Part shown: piece after piece, positions 54,594-64,000 of the stretch
Layout of the letters: the number at the start of each line of letters is the position of its first letter
Position numbering within the stretch: the stretch's first letter is position 1
From: Pieris napi
Taxonomy: Eukaryota > Arthropoda > Insecta > Lepidoptera > Pieridae
Length of the DNA: 64,000 nucleotides
Direction of reading: 5' to 3'
Assembly (NCBI RefSeq): GCF_905475465.1
Contig: NC_062258.1
Location: 806,001-870,000, forward strand
Notes under the pieces: model-generated
Databases searched by the model: none
The model's input: only the letters and a program-made list of their open reading frames with translations
What the model was told of the DNA's origin: nothing
Translations under genes and position numbers: made by a program

Positions 54594-57129
54594 CTGTAAA
54601 AAAGACAGGTGATTTACACGCATTTTGATAATATTTCTTTTTTACTTTTAACTACCAAATAATAAATATTGCATATAAAAATATGATTCAAATTGTATAA
54701 TTTGTTAATGTTATTAGAATTCAATCTTATTTGGTTTAATTAAATAAATACAACAACATAGTAAAGACCCGACTACCTTTTTATAACAGAAACTTAAAAC
54801 AACTGAATACAAATTTCACGTCAAATTAGATTATCTAGCATTTACCTAGGCATTAAATTGGTCACTATTATAAAGGAAGAGCTATTTATTAAACTATTTA
54901 TTAAGTTAGCATCTCAGTCACTGTAACAGGGTCTATGATAGGTAGTACATATTACTTGTCCAAAAACTAAGTGATACACGATATTGTTTCTTTTGTTTAG
55001 CGAAAATGGGCTATATTCAACGAAGAACGAATAGTGCGAGGTTTGTAAGAAATGTAAGTTTCCTCTGACGATTAAATTTGTGACGCATTACTGGTTCAGT
55101 GCATTCTCGTTCTGAAAATATTCGCTAATCTACACTCGGGTTCTGATAGTAATTAGAAGTCGTAAAAGCCTCATTTCTATACAGTAGCTGAATGTAATAT
55201 TGGGACTGAAGATGGAACAGCTAATTTCACAATTATAATTTAAGATATTATACTTAAAATGTAAGAAATAAGCACGCATAAAACACATATGCACTTCTGT
55301 CTGCACTTTTGCTATAATGATAAAATACATATATGATAAAACATCATTAAAATTATGGTGGTAGCCCCTTTTTTCCTCATATTTGTTTTATATATTTATT
55401 TATGTAATGTAATGGTACCTATATGAGTACTTCTTGGTTCCATTCATCCAAAAAATACAGAATCAAGTCAAGTTAATTCGAAAACTAAAAAAAAATGTTT
55501 TTATTTATTACATATATATAACTTATATTCAATTTGGCTTCCTACCTTCATTTGTCTTAGCAATTTTTAAAAAAGCTATAAAGTAGCACGATCGTGTTGA
55601 AATGATCTTCAAGAGATGAAATTATTATAAGCTTGTAACGAACGAACTCAACTAATGTACGAATTTAACGAATACATAACATAAATCGATTCCTTTTTGC
55701 GATTGTTAAAAATTCATTAAGTACTTCTAGATAGCTTTTACAGAGCTAAACCTATAAGCTCCGTCGGCACATCGCTGCTAATCTAGTGTAGTTATTAAGC
55801 CTAATGGATGGGGGAGAAACGAACGATATCATTGAAATGCAAATACCTTAAAAATAATATTAAGCGTTAGTTAATTTTATCTCACTGTAAAAATTGGAAT
55901 TTATAACACGAAAATTTTTATTAAACGAATAAACGTTTGGTTTAATTACTTCAATCAAAATAAAGATAACTCTGATTGATTGTGTATAGTTTAATCAGTC
56001 TTTTCTTTGTTTAGTAGTAGTTCCTTTACTGTACTGTATATGTATATAGGTTATTGACAAAAAATATTCTACTCTCACCTCCCTATTCATAACCAAAACA
56101 CTGACCTGTCGCTATTCATCAAAACATTTTGACAGCAAGTTTTTTAGTTAAAACAATGTGGTGGTAAAAATTAAAATAATATGTTTATTATTGTGCAGGT
56201 TCTATAAATTAGACATTCTTTCCACAAACAACCCTTTAAATTAATAAGGTAAACAAGACTAAACATAGGAAACACTCAGCGTATTGATAGTCGAAAATGT
56301 GGAAGTAAAGAGTATCGTTGATCCGTATTAGTTCATTTTATATAATTGTGTCGTCACCTACAAGTAGTTTAATCATATGTTTTATGATCAAGTATGCATA
56401 ATCATTAGTCACTTCTAGTTTCTACACGCAATACTAAATGCAATCTAATATACCCATAGGGGAACGTTATTACATTACTGACACAATTAAATATAGACGC
56501 AGTCTGGATTTTAATAGCTCCTAACGCTTGCTTTGTACTCTTTACCCAATAGAGGGAACGCATTTATGTATAATATATATGTCGGAGTGATGGCGACACT
56601 GTCACCTGCCATTGACATTATATTTCACAGAGCTTATAAATTAACAACGACAAGTCAAATTTAAAACCGTTAATATTTGTGGTTTATTCGATTTGGCAAT
56701 TTGACTAAATCTATTAATCAACGACTATCCGATAGTCGATAGTAATAGTGCTTCCAAACTCATGATTATTATTAAAAGTAATTTATAAGCTATTTTAACC
56801 TTAGCAACTAATCAATATTAAAGTAATACTTCTTTCCTCGTTCCTGTTTCCTCTTATATATGCCTACTTTGCCCCCATGATTTCATTTATATATACATAT
56901 ATGAATTGGTGGGGAGATGATGATTGATGTGTTAGTCACGTACGCGGTAACAATTACCTGCAATTTCTAACCAACTCGAATTTTCGATGGAGGTTCTGCT
57001 TTTAAATTATCATAATTAAATTGTCATAAAATCTGAAGCAGCTTTGTAAAATATGATGTAGCAATCTATTGTTTAGTGTCTATGGTTATGATTCACATTG
57101 AAGACTTCGCCTAAAATATGACGAATGAC

Positions 57130-57170
<41 letters not shown>

Positions 57171-57272
57171 TATATCATATAGAATGAACTTTTAAAATAA
57201 CTTTTAACATATTCCATTTTAAATATTGAAACGTCCTCAAATAATGCCTATACTGTTTATTTCATTACGTAC
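54594..57272. other. Intron of furrowed-like gene
   Basis: AT-rich intron of about 2.7 kb; contains an (AT)n microsatellite at 57130-57175. No repeats of known family recognised. Confidence 0.6.
57130..57175. repeat. (AT)n microsatellite
   Basis: About 23 AT units with one G interruption near 57152. Confidence 0.95.
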
Positions 57273-57451
57273 CACAAAATGGTAATCTCCTTTCCAATCG
57301 CCCGTAACGGTGCACTCTTTCTGATGCCCTCCGAAGAGTTCATAACCCTCGTCACATTCATATGTGGCCAGAGTTCCAGGCATAATGTCACTATTTGAAA
57401 GTGATACTCTTGCGTTAGGCGGCACAGCTGGATGGCCACAGCGCCTTTCAT
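57273..57451 (-). CDS. fw: Furrowed-like gene: sushi/CCP exon with an apparent 1-nt deletion
   Basis: After the acceptor TTTTTACAG the exon (from 57451) reads ERRCGHPAVPPNARVSLSN, MPGTLATYECDEGYELFGG, KECTVTGDWKG: a sushi domain with C1, C2, C3 and the conserved Trp. The expected end L-P-F-C-G, which carries C4, is present but one frame off: the DNA GAGATTACCATTTTGTG gives D-Y-H-F-V as it stands. The exon is 179 nt, while phase 1-1 sushi exons are multiples of three. In the LPFCG frame it joins exactly with the FTP exon (G plus GA). So one base is missing here. The donor is G/GTACGT. This may be a real mutation or a sequencing error. Confidence 0.85.
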
Positions 57452-60345
57452 CTGTAAAAAATAACCGTTTTAGTTTCCAGCTAGTGGAATACTATGTAAT
57501 ATTATTGAAGTGAGTTTTTAATGTACTATTTATATTTTTTATTAGTTTTAAAATCGAAAAAGATTGTAGAAGGATAAATGTCTCAGAAATCAATCTAAAA
57601 TAATTTACACATTATCTATTACGTATAAATCTATATATTTTTATGAAATTTGACACAGTTTTCCATAGACTCAGTTACAAAACAATGTATATTGTGTATG
57701 ATATGGTTGCAATAATATATATACTGTGATCAGTAGCTTTCTTTTGTTACCTAACGAAATGCAACTAAAATACAAATGTGTACTAAAATATGTACACCGG
57801 CTGGGCACGTGGCTCTTTTCTTATATAATACTCTATGTCCCCTTTAATATGCGTAATAATGACGCGGACTGCCTTGGGAAACTGTTGCCAAAATGGGTAA
57901 GGAAGTTATTATACATTCAACACAATGCGCTTCTGTAGCATAAGAAATTTTACTGATAAATATAATAACAAGTTACACAACATAGATTCTGTTTACTCTT
58001 TATTAGACGACTAGTTTTTTAGTATAACTAAGTTGATGTAATTTAAATCAATCTTTTCACTAACTCTTTATGTGTTAACAGCTAGCTGAGTACTTTAGTT
58101 AAAACGGTGAAAGTAGAATGGTAGAGTCATATGAATAATATTTTTTTTATTTCAGGCAACACGAAGTAAAAAGTTACAGAAATCAATATACAAGAGTAAA
58201 AGGTACACGTAGGCGAGGCCATAAATAAAGTTTAGTATTAGATAGATAGAAATTGTTTTTGTTTTATAAATAGAATAAATCTAGATTACACGCAAGTTTA
58301 AGATTTTTCAAACATATATATTTTTTAAATCTATTTGTGTAACTACTGTTCCGAAAGTACAGACCACTTTTTTTAATGCCATTTTGCTTGGCGAGCGTAG
58401 ATTTTTTACCCTAATCATACTATGCCCGTTAAAGTATCGAGGTCAATCGGTTCACGTCTTAGTTTCGGACTTGCACTACATAGATATCCGAGACTACACG
58501 GCCACTAAAGCTTTATTTCACAAGAAAATGCTGTAAATGTAACAAAACATATTTTCTGCCCTCGTCACGTCTATGGTCCAATTTATACGCGTGAAGTAAA
58601 CAATACTTAATATGTTCTTTAGTCAAAGAACAACATTCATGAATATTATATTCATAATTATAATAAGTTCGATATTTATCTGTATGGTACAAAAACTGGA
58701 TTGTTGTATTTACTTAAAGTAGTTTGACAGACAACACTTATACATAACACGTTGGTTTATCTATTCAATTAAATAAAAAAATAATAATCTCTCAATTCGG
58801 AATAAAAGGATCATTTCTTATCAAACGATTTTACCCGTTACCTATTTTTGAACTTCCTTGAACGATTAAAGTACTTAATAAATTAAAAGTTGTGCAATAT
58901 ATCAAGTCACTCGTAAATTAAAAGTTCAATTGCACAAACAGTTTACAAAACTAGTGAATGTTATCATCAAGGTGAAGAGAATAATAGTTCACAAAATCGG
59001 CTTGCTTTCATAACGTCCTTTTAAGATGCCCTCGACTTATCATTAAGGACAGGTTTTGATAAAAATTATATATTCTATACGTAATGTTTTAAAAAGAGTT
59101 TTGATAATGTTGTTTTAAATCAGCGTACCTTCTATGACCTTCGTACGAAGTCCCCGCGATAAAATTCGACAGTTCTCAAACATACAAGCATCTTTTAATA
59201 CAATAATCAAAACAATAGTAACTGAACTAAAAACCTACGATAGGGTAAGTTTCATATTGTCATGTCACATTGACTTGGTTCTTGTATACTATGTATATTC
59301 AAGATATAGGATATTATGCACACTTACCTGAAAGCCTGAATTATTTTCAAATAGTAAACTTCCATACGATGTAAAAAATATTATTTTATGGAATAAATAA
59401 AAAAGAAAAACGTCTTGAAACATAACAGTGCATAGAACTTTCTCGCAAGGCCAATCCAACTTGATTAGTCCTGCATAATATTGAGAGAACGGCTCAATAA
59501 GGCGCCTTTTGGACAACAGACACATTCGATAATGATTTGAAAAATAAATTGGTGAATTGAATTTTAAAACGATTCAAAGTTTACCAGACTATAAAAGTAA
59601 GTAAATTTTTATATTATTTTGCTATACGAGTTACACATTTAAAGGAAATTAAACGTGGATCAATTATTTTATTTAAATAAACGGACGTTTCGAGTGCTGA
59701 TACAGTTGGCAGATTTTAAAACGACGAGTTTTGAGTAGGATGGCGAGTTTTAAAAGCATCTCTTGTCCTATGATACATTCACGACGCGATCCATCTTTCC
59801 ACACGATCAATCATAATCAATCGAAATATACCACCATTTCGTTTCTTGTTTTATGTTCTCACTAGTTGCAAACCGTACCGTGTTTATATTCATTTATTAT
59901 AAGCCACAAAGCTAATGTTAGCTTTATTTATAACGGTTTTGTTATTTAAAGTCTATGAACATATGTTTAATGTCATTACTAGCAGTATGTATTCCACGTC
60001 TCAAAGAAGGCATTGGGTTACGAATGGTATTCAGCGCAGCTGACGAGGTCAGGCGATTCCTAGTGCGTCCGAGAGGCGAGATGCCGTGTAGTAACGGTCA
60101 ACAATTATTGTTCTAAAGACAAAAACCCATCGTACGCCCTACTTACAAGTCGTGTATACGTACTAACTACTAAGATCTGTTACAGCACTGGTGAATTGAA
60201 TATTATCAGATATACCGGTTTATTTGAATATATTATGATTTAGTGGTATTGTGTTAATAATATAATACATATTGATTATGGAGATATCTATGGCGCTTTT
60301 AGATGTAGGTTAGTCTTGTTAAATGAGTGAGAGTTGCATAAATAT
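57452..60345. other. Non-coding, probably intron of the furrowed-like gene
   Basis: No convincing exons or known repeats. A slightly GC-richer patch at 60000-60110 has an open frame on the minus strand (GISPLGRTRNRLTSSAALN) of unknown meaning. Confidence 0.45.
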
Positions 60346-60539
60346 TGTTCGGGCTGCTGCCAAAACACTTTAATGATATTTAAATAAAAGATTGCTTTGC
60401 TCTTAAAAACTAATTTAATAAGTGATCGCGGTGATGGTTGATGATACACTGATGTATATAGAAAATCGTCGCGCGCAGGCGGCGATCTAACTATATGTAC
60501 TTATGCTATTTTACAAGGTGTTCGGTTACTTTCCGAACA
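60346..60539 (-). repeat. BEL element 2, 3' LTR (complete)
   Basis: TGTTCGGGCTGCTGCC...TTTCCGAACA on the plus strand, 194 bp, with TG/CA ends. It differs from the other copy by a 6-nt indel near 60400. Confidence 0.85.
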
Positions 60540-60648
60540 TGCTCCCGGGCGGGAGAAGGAAAAAACAAAATGCTTAAAATTATACATAATAATGAGAGAG
60601 AAAAAAAAATTTACTGATAAAAAAATAATAAAAAAATGAGTGATTATG

Positions 60649-61634
60649 CTACATGACACTATCTTCGATTATCGAGAATGCCTTTCGCGCACTAACACTT
60701 TCACTTTCATTGTGAACCACTGATTGAATTTCACTATTATCACTGCGTTGCGCGCCCGGTGAGAGCACCAGACGCCGCCGACGCCGACACCTCCTCCAGG
60801 CGACGACGAGCGCCGCGCACGCGCACGCGGCGACCAAGCTGTAGCTGATGGAGTATTGATGTATGTCGTGGCTCGATAGCTCAGGCATTTCATACATGTT
60901 GCTCTTCATGCTCTATATTTGCTTTTTTAAATCGTTTGTTGCCTTATCGAGAGAGTTTAACTGACTACTTATAATGTTATGCTGCCTTTCCATCGATGCT
61001 TCTGTTCTTTTTAGCAAGTTAAATTCTGACTCTACTATAGAAGTTTGGTTACGCCATAGATTTACCAAGTGTTGTTGATTATTTCTAATCAGTTCAATGT
61101 TCTCAGAGTATTTATCTGCAAAATGCTGATCTAGCACACCAAACAAAGACCGCGACGCTGTCTGGAGTGCTCGGTAAGATGCTGTGTCAGTAAAAGTTGA
61201 TTGTTGTGTTGTAATTCTGAGTAGTCGTGATTCATTTGTAGTAAAATCATATGGCATTGTTGATTATTCTCGATGTTAGTACATAGTTTGTTCAAGTGAT
61301 TTGATAATTTTTTGTATGCTAGTTCACCTTGCCAGTACGGAGCCATATCGTGGTACACAACTAAGGTCCATTTGTCTCTGATAAGTTGCATCTTTGTTAT
61401 GGGGTCGAAATACAACGATTGGCTGGCGCTCATTTCAGTAATATTATACTCCGATCTAGACGTAGACATAATGCTCATGAATGAAAGAAGCCCTATCGCC
61501 ATTGATATAAAGTCGAATTTCTTCTTAACTGGTCGTGTCTTCTTTCCGGCTGATGATTGACCTTTACATGATTCATTCGTTTGCTTGCTTGATGCTTTTT
61601 TCCTGTTTTGTTCTTGCTTGCTTTCAGACGCCAT
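60649..61634 (-). pseudogene. Envelope-like gene remnant of BEL element 2
   Basis: From the ATG at 61634 there is a basic start and a hydrophobic signal-like segment (about 61540-61460), then the surface region, which ends at about 61147 in an R-x-R-R cleavage-like motif. Just after it the frame changes with loss of the segment that would follow cleavage. The second frame (about 61180-60913) resembles the helical part of insect retrovirus fusion-type envelopes (VLDQHF, NNQQHLVNLWRNQTS). An in-frame stop at 60913-60915 and then a membrane segment and basic tail (60850-60790, GC-rich) follow. The gene is broken and lacks parts of the surface domain. Confidence 0.75.
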
Positions 61635-62585
61635 TACGCATGATCTCAAATATTTTTTGGTGGCACTGTATCCTCTTATGATCCAGTACTTCTTTCTTAA
61701 ACATGTCACAGTAAGTCTTGACCCACCATGATAAGTTAGTTCATGTGCTTCTGCTATCAGTAAGGTCGTGAGACGCCCTTCGTGGGGTATGATTGCTGGA
61801 TGCTTCATCTCAGAATCTATGTTTGCTTTTGATAATCTTCCGCCAACTCTAAGGATTCCTGACTTGTCCAGGTGCGGAGTCAAAGGTAATAATTTGCTTT
61901 TACTTTGCACACAAATATGTTCGCGATAATGCTCTATATCGATTGCGAATGCGGATCTTTGCTCATTGATAATGATCAACCGACTTACATTTTGTAGCTC
62001 GTGCGGCGTTAAATAGATAGGTTCCTCTAGTGAATTCCTCCATACAATTTTTTGAAGATTATGATCGGTTTCATCTATCAAGATTTTCCGAAACATTTTT
62101 TCTATGTCGGCGCTGAAGCCGACTTTATACTGTCTCCATGATAAAATTAGTGATTGCAAGTCTTTTTGTAAATTCGGACCTTTGTACATTAAATCATTAA
62201 GACTGAACCCAGACGACGTCTTTGCTAACCCACTGTAAACATAGCGTAGGAATTTGCTCGCGTCGGCACGCTGCACGCCGTGGTGCGGGAGATAACATTC
62301 CGGGGAAGCCCTTTCATTATATATACAAGGTGTCATATGACCTAAGTCTAGATATTCCTGCATAAATTGTTTGTAACTTGTTGCCAAATTAGGATCCTTT
62401 GCTAGTTTCTTTTCGATGTTACGAAATTGTGCTATTGCTATGTGTTTAGACTCTCCTAGTTTCTCTTCAAAATTTTCTGTCATTGGTAACCTGACCTGGT
62501 ACCGTCCGTCTTCGAGTCTCTTTGTTGTTTGCTTGTAAAAGTCAATACAATGTTGATCATCTGTGGACATTGAATACTCCTCCAT
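61131..62585 (-). pseudogene. Fused open frame: RT remnant, H2C2 domain, envelope start
   Basis: A 484-codon uninterrupted frame made of three pieces. About 62585-61990 is the pol linker and RT start (YLPHHGVQRADASKF, FSADIEKMFRKI, one RT Asp present, no YxDD). About 61990-61640 is the region before integrase with its His/Cys zinc-binding sequence (GILRVGGRLSKAN, HELTYHGGSRL). From 61634 it is the envelope start. The two deletion joints both keep the frame. It has no catalytic RT or integrase core. Most simply it is chance in-frame deletion; the preserved openness is unusual for a relic. Confidence 0.8.
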
Positions 62586-63258
62586 TATACCCTCGATCTG
62601 GGAGACTGAACAGAATATTCATGTGTGATGTGAATATTAATCTTTGATTATTATATCTGTTATTTAGAATTTCCCAACATATAGAGTAGTTTTCGGAACT
62701 TATTTGTAGGTGACGAATTAAATTTTCGGCTTCACCTTTTACCTTGCTCTTCAAAAACTGCATTTTTTGTGCATTTGATAAGGACGGGTTGCGGTCGATT
62801 GTTTCTAGGTCCTTGAATGAGGTCCAGTGCTGGTAGTTACCCGTAAAAACTGGAATATCCATTTTGGGCGTAGAATACTCGCGATGTGCAACGGACCATA
62901 ATTTGCTGTTGATTGATTTGATGTACTCGTTGTATGTTCGTTCATGCTTAGAAAATATGCTTTGATATACCTCATCCTCACCTTCTTGGTACATGTCGAC
63001 CTCCCAGTGAAGAGAGTCTATAGCTGACCAGCGCTGCTGTATTGATTTTAGGGTGTATTCAAACTCCCATTTTTCGGACATGCTACTTAAATCTATTTTG
63101 CTGACTGTTCTCTCGAATGCTTTGAAGTTCGACATCTGCTTTCTAAGGAGCTCCCGAAGTTTCCCGTTGGATTTCAGGGGTTCTACTTGCTGTGCTAATT
63201 CATCTGTGATATTAGACGATGTTTGCTGTTGACTAGGCTGAAGATTAACGAGATCCAT
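62557..63258 (-). pseudogene. BEL element 2 gag, truncated
   Basis: From ATG 63258 (MDLVNLQPSQQQTSSN) the frame contains the Pao gag core: PKMDIPVFTGNYQHWTSFKD, LSNAQKMQFLKSKVKGEAE, LIRHLQISSENYSICWEILN. After FSLPDRG it diverges and ends at 62557. Zinc knuckles and the protease are missing. The next frame overlaps by 29 nt in another register. Gag would form the particle; this protein lacks the RNA-binding part. Confidence 0.85.
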
Positions 63259-63641
63259 GTTGGACTAAACAGTAATATGGAAAGATCTCACTTGATATGC
63301 TGCTACTGTTGTGCTGTTGCTCGAACCCGCGCGGTGCTGTCGATGCTGTATGCTGCTGCTGTATGCTGCTGCGTAGCAAGCCTGCGTGGCTCGCCCACAG
63401 GTAATGATGCTGTTGTGTGGTTAGCCTGCCTGGCCACCTCACGAATGCTGATGCTGATGCTATCCCTGGTAGCAAGCCTGCTAGCTTGCCGAACCAGAAC
63501 TGATGTATGCTGTGTGGGAGCTGGTGCAGCTCACCGCACTTGATGATTTAATGCAATGGTGCTAGCACTTCGTACACACGAAACTTTCACGAAAACTCGC
63601 GTTTCAGGTCCCGCCTGTACGGAGGCTCGAAGGACCAAAAA
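63259..63641 (-). other. BEL element 2 leader with CTG/GCAAGCCTGC repeats
   Basis: Non-coding leader. On the plus strand GCTGCTGTATGCTGCTG and several GTAGCAAGCCTGC-like units recur (63330-63500). Frames open here are shadows of the repeats. Confidence 0.6.
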
Positions 63642-63798
63642 TGTTCGGGCTGCTGCCAAAACACTTTAATGATATTTAAATAAAAGATTGCTTTGCTCTT
63701 TGCATTAAAAACTAATTTAATGAGTGATCGCGGTGATGGTTGATGATACACTGATGTATATAGAAAATCGTCGCGCGCAGGCGGCGATCTAACTATAT
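63642..63798 (-). repeat. BEL element 2, 5' LTR, outer end missing
   Basis: Matches the 3' LTR through CTAACTATAT (63798); the remaining 50 bp or so is absent and replaced by an inverted copy of the sequence just inside. Confidence 0.85.
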
Positions 63799-63818
63799 AG
63801 TTAGATCGCCGCCTGCGC
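63775..63818. repeat. 44-bp perfect palindrome at the broken LTR end
   Basis: 22-bp arms (63775-63796, 63797-63818) with no spacer. The left arm is normal LTR sequence; the right arm is its exact inverted copy starting at the LTR breakpoint. Confidence 0.9.
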
Positions 63819-64000
63819 CCTCCGACTGCTTTCATTGTGATTCACCATCTTATTTGTAAAAGAAATAAAAGAAAAATAAATATTTATTTATTTATTGACT
63901 ACACGCACCCATTTTTTTGTATGTAATTAATATATAATTGTTATTTTAGTTACTTTATAAGTTATAGCTTTGTCATCAATACTTAAATCCAACTTTATAT
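63819..64000. other. Non-coding flank
   Basis: AT-rich, with a TAAATATTTATTTATTTATTG stretch. No target duplication for BEL element 2 can be read because the LTR end is lost. Confidence 0.5.

Larger units (their letters stand above)
60346..63798 (-). mobile_element. BEL/Pao element with envelope-like gene, deletion derivative
   Basis: A minus-strand element. The 3' LTR is 60346-60539 (194 bp). The 5' LTR is 63642-63798, truncated at its outer end. Both share AGCAGCCCGAACA as their end; a BEL-type primer site (TTTTTGGTCCTTCGAGCC on minus) follows the 5' LTR at about 63641. Genes: gag 63258-62557, a fused pol remnant and an envelope-like gene to 60649. Protease, most of RT, RNase H and the integrase core are deleted. 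It is a different family from 39528-47418. An ancient retrovirus-like insertion. Confidence 0.9.

Noticed and set aside
59289..59525. 78-codon minus-strand frame
   Set aside because: No splice signals, motif or composition different from the AT-rich surroundings.

Overview
The window looks like a stretch of a lepidopteran (moth or butterfly) genome. It is AT-rich, and almost all recognisable coding sequence belongs to transposable elements of families usual in Lepidoptera: a Helitron whose 3' hairpin ends in CTAG, tRNA-headed SINEs with a box B like GGTTCGATCCCC, several Jockey/CR1-group LINEs, a Penelope, a Ty3/gypsy and two BEL/Pao elements. I saw no convincing functional tRNA, rRNA or CRISPR array. 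No bacterial-style operons are present.

Layout. 1-730: gypsy pol fragment. 2012-8296: a nearly complete autonomous Helitron (minus strand) with precise A/T-flanked ends and a Rep-Helicase gene broken by only a few lesions. 8.5-12 kb: small Cys-rich, Kazal-like candidate host exons mixed with a MITE, a short Helitron and SINE-like repeats. 12.1-13.1 kb: Penelope remnant with a GIY-YIG nuclease. 13.3-22.6 kb: a three-level LINE nest, in which minus-strand LINE C is interrupted by plus-strand LINE A, itself interrupted by LINE B. 24.4-26 kb: two SINEs. 27.6-28.8 kb: a LINE RT fragment. 29.9-38.1 kb: an old duplication whose second copy received a gypsy deletion derivative and a 5'-truncated LINE; the first copy preserves both empty sites. 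39.5-47.4 kb: a young, nearly intact BEL/Pao retrotransposon whose 3' LTR was then hit by a GC-rich Jockey-type LINE. 49.8-51.0 kb: a 1.2-kb foldback element. 60.3-63.8 kb: a second, heavily deleted BEL/Pao with an envelope-like gene.

The best host-gene evidence is on the minus strand between 57.45 and 52.98 kb. A sushi/CCP exon, the first part of a fucolectin-type (FTP) domain and its continuation lie in the order and phase expected for a furrowed/selectin-like protein. Two of the three exons carry apparent defects. A separate minus-strand first exon with a hydrophobic leader lies at 48.7 kb beside a GC-rich stretch. Weaker candidate host exons lie at 8.5-9.1, 10.5, 11.8 and 26.4 kb.

The features do not form one pathway; the window records a sequence of insertions. 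Target-site duplications, frame continuity across insertions and a paralogous empty site allow the order of events to be read. A recurring oddity is a set of perfect short inverted duplications (14-23 bp arms, 0-11 nt spacers), in at least two cases at breakpoints of element sequence, which resemble template-switch mutation footprints.
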